Of a DNA stretch of 41,089 nt, positions 8,766-17,651 are shown piece by piece. Source of the stretch: Nitrosotalea sp. (GTDB taxonomy: Archaea; Thermoproteota; Nitrososphaeria; Nitrososphaerales; Nitrosopumilaceae); the NCBI GenBank assembly GCA_025451075.1, contig JANWLA010000044.1, positions 1 through 41,089 on the forward strand, in the 5' to 3' direction. Below the pieces are notes generated by a model. That model saw nothing but the letters and a program-made list of their open reading frames with translations. It was not told where the DNA came from and searched no databases. The stretch's first letter is position 1, and each line of letters starts with the position of its first letter. The position numbers and the translations under genes are program-made.

Positions 8766-9470
8766 CTAAAACCCTAACGTGTGTATAAGCCTAAAAATCA
8801 GATCCCCATACATGATCTGAATTATGAAACCACCAGTTATGTACAGTACATACGGTAAACCAGGGGTGACCCACACATCATAGTCATAACAAAATGATGT
8901 TTTTTCGGCATGCTTTGGTGAAAAATCGAGGTGTCGTTTACCATCTATTATCTGCTCCATGTAGAAGCTATGTTTTGGATTCTTTGTTCTATATCCAACA
9001 AACATTGCCAACATTTTTTTAAAATTAGACTCCTCCTCAATGCCATTGAATATATCATTACCCTGAATCATAGATATCACATTTCTACCCAAGTTGATAA
9101 AAAGAGGAATTATAGTAAGAATTGCAGCATTTTCAAGTGTTGTGAAAGGGGATATTTGAAGTGAAGTTACACTAGACATAGGAGCAAGTCCTGCAAGAAC
9201 TATCAGACATATTGCGTCTGCACCACCAAAAATTCCAAATCTCCACAATACTAGAGCAATAGGAGCTACAATCATAGACAGACCTATAGTTTTCAAAGCA
9301 ATCCAAAAGTTAGGACTGACAAATAGTAGCAATATAGCAACACCTGAAAAACCAATCCATAACTTATCGTTAATTTCTCTTTTTTTAAGATCTATCAGAG
9401 ATGCCAATCCAAGCATGACTAGAGATACAAAAATCCGCATCATGTTAAGATCAAAAAAACCTTCTAACAT
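8766..9470 (-). CDS. arlK: Prepilin/prearchaellin peptidase (aspartic membrane protease)
   Basis: 234 residues, polytopic. The first catalytic Asp is D27 in SLIDLKKREINDK after the first helix; the second is D85 in GIFGGADA, the GxGD-like motif. This pair and spacing are those of ArlK/PibD, which removes the positively charged leader from archaellins and type IV pilins. At least four membrane helices are visible, with a cytoplasmic loop at about 140-195. The presence of several class III substrates within 14 kb fits. The N-terminus could also be the ATG pair ten codons in. Whether it serves archaellin, pilins or both is not decided by sequence. Confidence 0.88.
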   Translation of the reverse strand: MLEGFFDLNMMRIFVSLVMLGLASLIDLKKREINDKLWIGFSGVAILLLFVSPNFWIALKTIGLSMIVAPIALVLWRFGIFGGADAICLIVLAGLAPMSSVTSLQISPFTTLENAAILTIIPLFINLGRNVISMIQGNDIFNGIEEESNFKKMLAMFVGYRTKNPKHSFYMEQIIDGKRHLDFSPKHAEKTSFCYDYDVWVTPGLPYVLYITGGFIIQIMYGDLIFRLIHTLGF

Positions 9471-9562
9471 GTGATTTTTTCGCCTTGTGCAGAATAGGTT
9501 TTTAGACCAATTTCCAAAAGTGGAAGACCAGTCTTATATCTAAGAAATCGAGAGAAAGGAAC

Positions 9563-9811
9563 ATGAAATTTTTGCCATCTTTTCACAACCCACAGACTCG
9601 AGGATATACAACATATTATGCCATAGTTCTGGTGGTGGTAACAGGCGTGGTGATTTTGACCATGTTCCAAGTAATACATCAAAACATCATCCAAAACTCG
9701 ATGACTTTCTTTGAGGGATATTTTTCATTATTTATGATAATTCGTAATGAAAAAATAGGTAGTGAATTTTTAAGACATGTTACGTATGTCAAGTCACTCA
9801 CAATATCCTAA
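9563..9811 (+). CDS. Small membrane protein, possibly a minor pilin-like component
   Basis: 82 residues. A short polar N-terminus ending TRGYTTYY leads into one hydrophobic helix (about 19-37, AIVLVVVTGVVILTMF). The layout resembles a class III signal, but no clear cleavage site is present. TTATATCT lies 26 bp before the ATG, and GAGAAAGGA directly before it, so expression is plausible. It overlaps the end of the convergent Ig-like gene by 4 bp. An antisense frame also spans this stretch but lacks any such features. No family recognised. Confidence 0.5.
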   Translation: MKFLPSFHNPQTRGYTTYYAIVLVVVTGVVILTMFQVIHQNIIQNSMTFFEGYFSLFMIIRNEKIGSEFLRHVTYVKSLTIS

Positions 9812-12228
9812 TTTTCCTGCCTGTTGGATATTTTTTCTTTGAATTCTGTGATTAATTCTGATAGATTAAATTTTTCAGATATTTCTTCAAACATTTCTCT
9901 TTTCTTAAAGAGGGACACTCCAATTCCTGCAACTATGGGGATAGATAACATCAATGGATCAATACCACCCAGTATTGGTAGATTGTTTTTCGAAATATTT
10001 GTAGAAGAGTTTCCACTTACAAGGGGAGCATTAATTGTAATATCTTTTGAAGATGTAGTTATTTTATACAAACCGCCCGAGACACTTGCTTCGATGTGAG
10101 TTTGCCCAGAATTATCATCTATGAAAGTCATTTTTGCTTTGCCGTCAGAATTAGTAATGGAATCCATATTTTGAATTTTTACACCATCGTCCACCTTCCA
10201 ATCAACATGAAGACCTTTTAGAGGAACTTGTTTGTATGTAGCAGTTATTTCAGATGACATTGGAACACCAGACTCACCAAAATCAGACGATTGTATGTTT
10301 ACATCCGGTACAATACTTATTACATTGACATCAAATTTTGACAAAGGGATTTCATTTGCAAGAAGTGCAATTTCTGACGTGCCTTCACTTTTTGCATCAA
10401 CATTAAATGTAGTAAAATATGCGCCACTGTTAATTGTTACACTGTCAGGCATCTGAATAACTGTTGGATCACTTGAAACGAGTTTTATTGTCATATCATG
10501 ATCAGAGTATGTTGGCACTTGTTGACTATCCAGTAATTCAACTGAAAATGTATTTTGAAGTCCAGCAATAATTTTTTCAGGATAATCAAACTCTATCGAG
10601 TTTGGATTTGATGATGTGCCATCTATTGAAAAGGTTGAAGAAAAAACTGAAGATATAACAGACAAGCTTTGTAGACCATCTTTGAGCAATACACCATCAG
10701 ATATCAGAATGGGTTGATCTTTGCTCATGGATAACACATCTGTTTGAATAACATTAGACGGAGAGACCATTAATGACAACTCACCAGTAGAAAAACCAAG
10801 AGCATTATCCTTCACAATATAGTACGCAATTGGAATTTTTGTATGTGTTAGAACTTTTGAAAGTAGTGATTCAGCCTTTAAGGAACTGAAATCTGCTGTA
10901 ACTGAGCTTATTAACGGGGTTACAGTTTGCGGATTGTCAGTTACAACATCAAATGTGACAGGATTTGCGGTTTCACCAACTTGTGCAAATACAAGCGCAG
11001 CCTGTGAGCCTTTGTCCATCTGTACATCAGATACTGAAACAACTGACGGATCAGAAGAGTCAATGTTAATTTTCAAATTATCTTTTGCAATAAGCACGTT
11101 CCCAGAGGGATCTTCTAGATGTATTACACCTATCAATTCTTTTTGGCCAGTAGTCAAGATTGGAAGAGAATCCAGCCTTGCAGATTTGGTATCAAGTAAA
11201 GTGTTGTTAGTATTACTAGTCAGTTTGACAGGTGGTGAGACTAGATTTCCAGTTGCAGAAGCAGTCACATTAAAAGTCCCACTAGTTCCAGCAGTAACTT
11301 CAATTGGCACATATGACCAATAGGTTCCCTTTTTTATCACAGCCTGTTCACCGATTTGAAATAGTGGACTCTCCCTACTAGTATTAATTGTGCCAACGCC
11401 GCTAGCGTTTGTTACTTGTATATTAACAGGAATATCACTTTTTGCCAAAATCGGATTTCCAGATGCATCATGTAATTGCACAACAGCATATGTAGATGAA
11501 GCTGCATAGGCATTAATTGTTTTAGGATAAACATAAAGTTGCACCGTATTTTGAGAATCAACATTATTGACTGTAATTGATGTAGATACAGATTGCATGG
11601 ATGTAGATGAAGCTGAGAGTTGTGCAGTGCCTGCACTGTTAACCACAATTTGACCAACGGCATAATATTCTCCTTTTTTAATTACCAGATTACTATCATG
11701 AGGTGTTACTATGTTATTATCAGATGTAGATATGGACACTGTCATGTCTGATGTCATAGGAGTTGGAACATCATTATCGTTAACACTTTCTACTGCAATG
11801 TAACCATACACTGGACCATTTGTGGCGTATGTAGAAGGAGTTGCTTTTATCATCAATTTTGTTGCAATATTTGAATTCGTGTAAACCGTTAGATCAAATT
11901 CATTTGAAGAAAATCCTGGTGCCGCAAGTGCAATTTTGGCATCACCTGCAGCAAAAGTCTTTATTTTGACTGTTGATATCATGTGAGTTTCATCTTGATC
12001 AATACCCATTATTTGCACTATGGATGGATCAGATGACGTTGCAATTAGTTTATCAACCGGAATATCACCTGTTGTCGAATAAACCTCGATTACACCATCT
12101 GAATTTTCTACAATCTTTCCAGGAATGATCTTCATTCCAAGATCTGCCGGAGGTGAGACATCGGCATATACTGGGAAAACTAAGAATGCCATAAACACTA
12201 GTACTAACAGATATCTCAAATTATTCAT
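9808..12228 (-). CDS. Large secreted Ig-like repeat protein with C-terminal membrane anchor
   Basis: About 806 residues from the ATG at 12228, which has CTTATATT about 21 bp upstream (an in-frame TTG at 12246 is the alternative). A signal peptide (LLVLVFMAFLVFPVYA) is followed by roughly 700 residues of beta-sandwich repeats of the bacterial Ig-like/invasin type; recurring strand motifs include SSDPSIVQIMG, SSDPSVVSVSD and SSDPTVIQMPD. A membrane helix (LMLSIPIVAGIGVSLF) and a charged, helical cytoplasmic tail of about 32 residues end the protein. It is the last gene of the pilus ATPase/platform unit, 51 bp downstream. I infer a cell-surface stalk or adhesion scaffold, perhaps an S-layer-spanning partner for the pilus. 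Confidence 0.85.
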   Translation of the reverse strand: MNNLRYLLVLVFMAFLVFPVYADVSPPADLGMKIIPGKIVENSDGVIEVYSTTGDIPVDKLIATSSDPSIVQIMGIDQDETHMISTVKIKTFAAGDAKIALAAPGFSSNEFDLTVYTNSNIATKLMIKATPSTYATNGPVYGYIAVESVNDNDVPTPMTSDMTVSISTSDNNIVTPHDSNLVIKKGEYYAVGQIVVNSAGTAQLSASSTSMQSVSTSITVNNVDSQNTVQLYVYPKTINAYAASSTYAVVQLHDASGNPILAKSDIPVNIQVTNASGVGTINTSRESPLFQIGEQAVIKKGTYWSYVPIEVTAGTSGTFNVTASATGNLVSPPVKLTSNTNNTLLDTKSARLDSLPILTTGQKELIGVIHLEDPSGNVLIAKDNLKINIDSSDPSVVSVSDVQMDKGSQAALVFAQVGETANPVTFDVVTDNPQTVTPLISSVTADFSSLKAESLLSKVLTHTKIPIAYYIVKDNALGFSTGELSLMVSPSNVIQTDVLSMSKDQPILISDGVLLKDGLQSLSVISSVFSSTFSIDGTSSNPNSIEFDYPEKIIAGLQNTFSVELLDSQQVPTYSDHDMTIKLVSSDPTVIQMPDSVTINSGAYFTTFNVDAKSEGTSEIALLANEIPLSKFDVNVISIVPDVNIQSSDFGESGVPMSSEITATYKQVPLKGLHVDWKVDDGVKIQNMDSITNSDGKAKMTFIDDNSGQTHIEASVSGGLYKITTSSKDITINAPLVSGNSSTNISKNNLPILGGIDPLMLSIPIVAGIGVSLFKKREMFEEISEKFNLSELITEFKEKISNRQEN

Positions 12229-12279
12229 ATTTGACTTTAAATTCAATATAAGATCAGGTATGACTTTTTTTATGACATA

Positions 12280-13743
12280 CTATGACGGCTTGGAAAGTAT
12301 AGAACCGATGTTGATTACGTGTAATTGTATCATGCCAATTGAAAGCAGAGTGATTATTGTGAGCAACATAGAAAACAAGAACCCTCCAGAATATGCCCCT
12401 TTAGTTATTTTACCAATAAAAAGACCAGCAAGCCAGGCTTGAGCTACAACAGCTATTGACACCACATCAAGTAGTGAATTAGACTGTGCTGATTGGGTAT
12501 TGTTGTTATTGACAATATTTTTTCCTTTGTCAATTTCAGAAAAAGAGTCTATTGTCAGCAGCGTGGTAAATCCAGTGATAACTATCAACATGAAACCAAC
12601 TATAACATATGGTTGTAACATATCGCGTTTATTTTTTGTAATATTACGGATTTTTTCACTTGCATCAGTAAGAGAATCAAGCGTGTTTACATTTCCCCCT
12701 CCAGCGGAGATTATTTCAAACAATATTCGAAAACTGACTAACACTTGAAAGTTTTTGATTTCTTTTTCTAGTGTTTCAAAAATATTGATTAGTGGAATAC
12801 CCCACTCAAGCTTGTTTGCAATAGTGTTTGCCACGATATTAAATGACTTGAAGTCCTTTCTTTTGCATGCATGGATTATGCATTTTTCAGGTCCCATTCC
12901 AGCCTTTCTTGCTTCAGTTATATCACGGAGAATTTGAGGTGTTGCTTCTTCAGCATGAATGTTTCTGATATAGATTTTTTTAAATTTCATAGATGGCCAG
13001 ATTGATGCCGCTACTAATGATATGCCCAAGATGTAGGCGTTGGCATGTATGTTAGAAAATAAACCAGATGCAATGAGGATTATTCCGATCAACATAGGCG
13101 GCAATGCAAACTTTAGAATTTTTTTTATTTTCAGTTCGGGTATGTTAGAATAGTTCATTTTTTGCACCATCTTCATAAATGCAATAGAAACTATAGGTGA
13201 AAAAAACAACAAAGCATATGGAGGTTGTGAGGGAGAATTATCACCCGAACCACTAAGTGGGTTGGACCCCATTGCTGCTACCAGTATAAAAACTGCCAGT
13301 ATGACTATTTGCATTGTAAGCCATCCATGAACTACGCCACTGAGTTTCTCAACGGATTGTTTTTCTGCATTTTCAAGTCTATCGTACGAACCAGTCATTT
13401 TACTTTTTAGATAATTAACCACATTACCTCCACTTTGAATGGCAGAAACATATCCACTCAAAAATTCGCCTAGTGCTTTAGAGGAGGGCTTGTCCTTTGC
13501 TTGATCTAATGCAGTGAGTGGATCTATTCCAAGCAAATCAACTCTTTTGAGAATCTTAATTATTTCTGTTTGAATAACAGGTAAGAGATTAATTTCTTTT
13601 ATTTTCTGCAACATGGTATAAGGACCAAGTCCGCTGGAAGCAAGCAATGACATTATAGTAATGAAATATGGTAACTCTCTATCGATTTTTTTATTTTGCT
13701 TTTTTTCGTAATCAGCTTGATCAAGTTTTTTCAGAGAAATCAT
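12280..13743 (-). CDS. Type IV pilus platform membrane protein (ArlJ/TadC family)
   Basis: 487 residues with two T2SSF-like cytoplasmic regions, one at about 25-130 (ITIMSLLASSGLGPYTMLQ) and one at about 265-375 (EARKAGMGPEKCIIHAC). These alternate with membrane helices near 140-160, 178-195, 210-250, 390-410 and after 435. This is the duplicated layout of archaeal platform proteins (ArlJ, AapF). It starts immediately after the ATPase stop (TAAATG), so the two are translationally coupled. It would form the inner-membrane base of a pilus distinct from the archaellum. Confidence 0.87.
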   Translation of the reverse strand: MISLKKLDQADYEKKQNKKIDRELPYFITIMSLLASSGLGPYTMLQKIKEINLLPVIQTEIIKILKRVDLLGIDPLTALDQAKDKPSSKALGEFLSGYVSAIQSGGNVVNYLKSKMTGSYDRLENAEKQSVEKLSGVVHGWLTMQIVILAVFILVAAMGSNPLSGSGDNSPSQPPYALLFFSPIVSIAFMKMVQKMNYSNIPELKIKKILKFALPPMLIGIILIASGLFSNIHANAYILGISLVAASIWPSMKFKKIYIRNIHAEEATPQILRDITEARKAGMGPEKCIIHACKRKDFKSFNIVANTIANKLEWGIPLINIFETLEKEIKNFQVLVSFRILFEIISAGGGNVNTLDSLTDASEKIRNITKNKRDMLQPYVIVGFMLIVITGFTTLLTIDSFSEIDKGKNIVNNNNTQSAQSNSLLDVVSIAVVAQAWLAGLFIGKITKGAYSGGFLFSMLLTIITLLSIGMIQLHVINIGSILSKPS

Positions 13744-15294
13744 TTAGACATTCCCTAATTCTATTTTTTGCAATAATGATTCCGGATCTCTATAATACTT
13801 TCCAACTATTTCGGCTACTTTTTTGTAATTTCGGATATCGTTTTCAAGCATCCATTTGAGAATCATGATTCTTTTTTCATGTTCCTCAAGTAGTTCATCA
13901 AGATTACGACCAGACGCATCTGCCATTTTTTTAAATAGATTACTATCTTTGAGATTATCATCAAAATTATCTGTTTTTGGATTCCATGAAAAAGCTGCAT
14001 GTGAAGAATTTGATGATATTATCTCAGATACGGCAATAGCTCTTCTACTACTCTGTCCTGTAGAATTTTCCTTTACCCTTTTTATGACCACCGCACAGTT
14101 CATCAGAGAGATATATGCAGGCGGAATATCCATTGGCTTTTGTTGTAGTCTTTTTATTGCAGATTCAAGACCGTCTGCATGCATCGTACACAAACCACCG
14201 TGACCTGTAGCCATGGCTTGAAACATCACATATGCTTCAGAACCCCTGATTTCACCTACAACAATATAGTCAGGCCTGTGTCGTACTCCCGCCTTTATCA
14301 GATCATACATCCCAATTTCACCTTCACCACTCAAACCAAATCCACTTCTTGAAACTAGAGTGAACCAGTTTTCATGGTTGATGTTGATTTCAGCAACATC
14401 TTCTACTGAGAAAATTTTGTAATCAGGGTGAACAAGACCTGTAATCGCATTAAGTATGGTAGTTTTTCCGCTACCAGTTGAACCTATTATTATAAAAGAT
14501 TGTTTTGCTTCTACCAACATCCAGAGATACGCTGCAATTGAAATGCTTATTGTTCCAAATTTTATCAGATCAATTACGGTGTAAGGATCTTCTCTGAATT
14601 TTCTTATTGTAAAGCTTGTTCCTTTAGGAGTTACTTCTTTTTGATATAAAACTGAGATTCTATGATTTCCTTGTAGAGCCAAGTCAGATATTGGAAATGC
14701 GGTGCTGATGTGTTTGCCAGCTCTAAACACAATTCGAGAAACAAATGAATTTAATTGTTCATTGGAACCATACTGAATATTTGTCGGTATGCTATCATAA
14801 TTTCTATGCCAAATGAAAATTGGCTTGTCAGTCCCACTACAACTTACATCCTCTATGTTTACATCATGCATTAGTGGATCGATTAGGCCAAATCCTACAA
14901 TATCGCGTTTCAGGTAATATTTCACCTTCTCCATGCTACTCATACTGGAATGATTCAAAAACATCTTCTCATTTTCCTTAAGTATTGCATTTAGATGGTC
15001 TTCAAAATTCTGATGGTCATCAGATTTTGATGGCGATTCTAGGCTTTCTTCGATGAGTTTGTAAAGCGTTTGAAAGATCATCGTATCTTCTCTGTTTAGA
15101 CGTAGTTCATCCACAAAATATAGATATGTTGATTTTTCCTTATTATACAAAATATTTGCATAACTAAAAGGAGGCTGTAATGGATATTTTTTTACAATTT
15201 CATAACCTGATGGAATTTGATTTTGTCCTTCATCAATAATTTGTTTTTCCAGAAAAATTTCAATTTCGTAAGATTTTTTTGATTTATCTTTCAT
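13744..15294 (-). CDS. Type IV pilus assembly ATPase (GspE/TadA/ArlI superfamily)
   Basis: 516 residues. Walker A is GSTGSGKT (271-278), the Asp box FSVEDVAEI, Walker B DYIVVGEIRGSEAY and the His box LCTMHADGLESAIKRL. The N-terminal domain carries DVSCSGTDKPIFIWHRNY, typical of the archaeal type II/IV secretion ATPases. It is more divergent from ArlI than an archaellum duplicate would be, and pairs with the platform gene directly downstream. It would energise pilus assembly. The ATG has GGTGG about 8 bases upstream. It lies behind the pilin gene and a T-rich tract. Confidence 0.92.
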   Translation of the reverse strand: MKDKSKKSYEIEIFLEKQIIDEGQNQIPSGYEIVKKYPLQPPFSYANILYNKEKSTYLYFVDELRLNREDTMIFQTLYKLIEESLESPSKSDDHQNFEDHLNAILKENEKMFLNHSSMSSMEKVKYYLKRDIVGFGLIDPLMHDVNIEDVSCSGTDKPIFIWHRNYDSIPTNIQYGSNEQLNSFVSRIVFRAGKHISTAFPISDLALQGNHRISVLYQKEVTPKGTSFTIRKFREDPYTVIDLIKFGTISISIAAYLWMLVEAKQSFIIIGSTGSGKTTILNAITGLVHPDYKIFSVEDVAEININHENWFTLVSRSGFGLSGEGEIGMYDLIKAGVRHRPDYIVVGEIRGSEAYVMFQAMATGHGGLCTMHADGLESAIKRLQQKPMDIPPAYISLMNCAVVIKRVKENSTGQSSRRAIAVSEIISSNSSHAAFSWNPKTDNFDDNLKDSNLFKKMADASGRNLDELLEEHEKRIMILKWMLENDIRNYKKVAEIVGKYYRDPESLLQKIELGNV

Positions 15295-15302
15295 TTGTTA
15301 AC

Positions 15303-15334
15303 CACCAAAAATAAAAAAGAAGAAAAAGAGGATA
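15303..15334 (-). terminator. T-rich partial terminator between pilin and pilus ATPase
   Basis: Read on the minus strand, the 53-bp gap after the pilin stop is almost pure pyrimidine (CTCTTTTTCTTCTTTTTTA and more T). Such tracts stop archaeal polymerase. Placed between a structural subunit and its ATPase, partial termination would keep the pilin in excess. Confidence 0.4.
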
Positions 15335-15347
15335 TTTTTCAAACCTC

Positions 15348-16040
15348 CTATGATTTGCTTTCTACAGTAATTGATTGCGGTGCGCCTACGTTACCAGCAT
15401 AGATTGCTACACTGCTTTGCGATCCAGCGTCTACTGTACTCAAGATCCCTACTGGGACTTGGAAGTATACTACTGCTTTATCACCTGGCTTCAAAGAAAT
15501 CGGTCCAGATGCTTGTGTAAAGCACATAGATGGAGTAATACTAGCTGCACCAAATTCATTCAGATAGAATTGAGTGGGGTTAGTAGGACATCCAGCTGGT
15601 TGGACTCCATAACTTTGCATCATACCAGGTTTAACACCCGCATTAGCAGTTATGTATGCAGTTGTTGCAGTTCCAGTATAATTCAATTGGGACTGGAAGT
15701 TTGCAACAGTAACTCTAGTAGGATTACTGTCATAATACCAGTTTGCATACGGTATTTGAGTACCGCGTACATTAATCTGGTCTACAGACAATATTTTATC
15801 TCCACTATTTCGAATCTCTGCAGCTCCCCACACATAGGTTTGTGAGGTACCAGAGGTAGAGTTCACCCATACATGCGCACCTTGAGCTGTTACACCGGAT
15901 GATTGAGCACCTGTCTGGAATAGGCTTGTACCATATAGTACAACACCCGTTCCAAGAACAACTGATGCAACCAAGATGATCAGTGTAGTTAGCACGGCAC
16001 TGATTGCCTTTCTGTTCTTTGTTCTAAGGAACATATTCAT
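15348..16040 (-). CDS. Type IV pilin (class III signal peptide)
   Basis: About 230 residues from the ATG at 16040 (a second ATG at 16034; an in-frame GTG at 16073 is less likely). AAATATGC is centred 26 bp ahead of 16040. The leader TKNRKA is followed by the pilin helix ISAVLTTLIILVASVVLGTG, giving a class III cleavage site next to the first hydrophobic residue, then a beta-rich domain of about 180 residues with an Ig-like strand pattern. Two cysteines (AGCPTN and SMCFTQ) could form a disulfide. It is the first gene of the unit pilin-ATPase-platform-Ig protein, so it is likely the main subunit of this pilus. Confidence 0.87.
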   Translation of the reverse strand: MNMFLRTKNRKAISAVLTTLIILVASVVLGTGVVLYGTSLFQTGAQSSGVTAQGAHVWVNSTSGTSQTYVWGAAEIRNSGDKILSVDQINVRGTQIPYANWYYDSNPTRVTVANFQSQLNYTGTATTAYITANAGVKPGMMQSYGVQPAGCPTNPTQFYLNEFGAASITPSMCFTQASGPISLKPGDKAVVYFQVPVGILSTVDAGSQSSVAIYAGNVGAPQSITVESKS

Positions 16041-16097
16041 TATTAGCAAATGTGGTAATGGAGCATATTTCACCTAGCATGTAATTTTGACTTACAC

Positions 16098-17651
16098 CTA
16101 GTCTGATGAAACAGTCTTATAGACAGTGATAAATTTTGCCACAAGTTGTCCAAGATTAGAAGATCCGCGTATACTATTTCTAAAACGTTTTGAAGTGGAT
16201 CTTGATACGCCTATAGCAATTAGAGAGATGCCAGAGGTATCAAGTTTTTTTGTAATTTTAGTAAGATACTGACTTATTTTCTCATAACCAGATGGATGCC
16301 CGTCAGTAATAAGAAAAATATACTTTCGTTCTCGTGTGTCACCTAATAGCATTCTGCGTGTCAATTCGATAGCATCTGGCAATAATGACAAACCGTTATT
16401 TTTTAACGACCCAATACGTGCCTGTACTTCGTGATCATATTTTTCTTCAAAATCTTTTAAAATTTGAAAATTATTATCAAAACTAAATAAAGCCCATGCA
16501 TTAGATTTTCCTGCAAGATCATTTGCAGATTCAGCAATACAAACAGCAAATTCTTTTATTTGTTCAAACCTCAAACTCATACTTGCACTGTTATCTATTA
16601 AAATTGCCCATGCTTCTTCAACTCGCCTTATTTCATCTCGTTCAAAGACATCAACAGATTGTGATTCAGATGCAATGGATTGAATTACCATTTGCATGTT
16701 CAGATTACCAATTTGATCAGTCTTTGAGTCATCTAAAAAATTTGCCATCATTCGTATCTGTTGATGAACTCTCCTCAATAATGGAGCCACTTTTTCTTTA
16801 ATTTGTAAAAAATTATAAAAGTTTCCTTGTGGGATAATAATTGAATCAAAATTAAGATCCTTCAAATTCTTGTGATATTTTCTAAGCATTTTTGATTTTA
16901 ATTGCTCAGCTTTTAACCACAATTCATCTAGTTTTACAATATTTTTTTGAAATAACCCACATGGTTCAAAATCTGGACTTTTTTGAGCAGTCTCCAGTAT
17001 TTGTCTAGCATCATGCCTTTCACAATAGGGCATAATTTCCCCAGGTAATAATTCTCTATTTTTATAAAGCCAATTTGCAAATAAGACCACATTGTCTGGT
17101 TTGTTCATCACGCCTGTCCGCATATTTACAATTTTTGATTCATTATATACACCAAGAAATTTTAAATTGTTTACATCCCAAGAGTTACAAGAACTTTTTC
17201 TAATCGCCGACATCAATTTAAGTTCAATATTTTTCATGTTTTTCCAGATCTCAGAATCAGTGTGAGTGATGTATTTTTCAACAGACAAATCTTCGATATA
17301 ATCTATTATACGTAAACAAACATCCTCTGTCTTGAATTTTTTCCAAGAATCATATATTGAATACCTTGAAACACAGGCATGGGCTGCAAGATGATAAACG
17401 GTAGCCAAAAATAAGCACCAAAGATTCTGTCTACCAGTAACGGTGTCGTCAAACAGTACACCTTCAAACAGATATTTGTCATTTTGTTTTTTTGGCAATG
17501 GAATAATAATTTTGAGATCAGAATCATACTTTATCACAGGAAATAATGTTCTTTTTGAAAAAACTAGATTTATACTGCCTGATTTTATCTGAGAAAAATT
17601 GTAGAAAATATTTTCGACTAATTCTAAAAAACTTGGTTCTTTTTCTTTCAT
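16098..17651 (-). CDS. VWA-domain protein, partner of MoxR ATPase (NorD/CobT-like)
   Basis: 517 residues. The first 330 are helical and not recognised in detail (a VYHLAAHAC segment near 85-93). The C-terminal 180 form a von Willebrand factor A domain: MIDAS DNSAS at 353-357, with a second Asp in LITDGHP at 450. It starts at the stop of the MoxR gene (overlap by one base, TGATG). MoxR-VWA pairs act as chaperones that remodel or insert metals into target complexes (NorQ/NorD, CbbQ/CbbO); the VWA protein binds the target. The pilin gene follows only 57 bp downstream on the same strand, so the pair may be part of the pilus transcript. Confidence 0.85.
   Translation of the reverse strand: MKEKEPSFLELVENIFYNFSQIKSGSINLVFSKRTLFPVIKYDSDLKIIIPLPKKQNDKYLFEGVLFDDTVTGRQNLWCLFLATVYHLAAHACVSRYSIYDSWKKFKTEDVCLRIIDYIEDLSVEKYITHTDSEIWKNMKNIELKLMSAIRKSSCNSWDVNNLKFLGVYNESKIVNMRTGVMNKPDNVVLFANWLYKNRELLPGEIMPYCERHDARQILETAQKSPDFEPCGLFQKNIVKLDELWLKAEQLKSKMLRKYHKNLKDLNFDSIIIPQGNFYNFLQIKEKVAPLLRRVHQQIRMMANFLDDSKTDQIGNLNMQMVIQSIASESQSVDVFERDEIRRVEEAWAILIDNSASMSLRFEQIKEFAVCIAESANDLAGKSNAWALFSFDNNFQILKDFEEKYDHEVQARIGSLKNNGLSLLPDAIELTRRMLLGDTRERKYIFLITDGHPSGYEKISQYLTKITKKLDTSGISLIAIGVSRSTSKRFRNSIRGSSNLGQLVAKFITVYKTVSSD

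Noticed and set aside
9464-9694. 76-residue minus-strand frame overlapping the small membrane protein
   Set aside because: No hydrophobic or motif structure; the plus-strand frame has a membrane helix and a well-placed TATA-like box.
9808-12228. Recurrent SSDPS-type segments considered as a DNA repeat array
   Set aside because: They are spaced irregularly by one to two hundred residues and diverged at DNA level, as expected for Ig-like protein repeats rather than a CRISPR or tandem array.
15375-15845. 156-residue open frame opposite the pilin gene
   Set aside because: Its composition is Cys/Ser/Arg-rich and not protein-like, and the opposite strand encodes a pilin with clear leader and helix.
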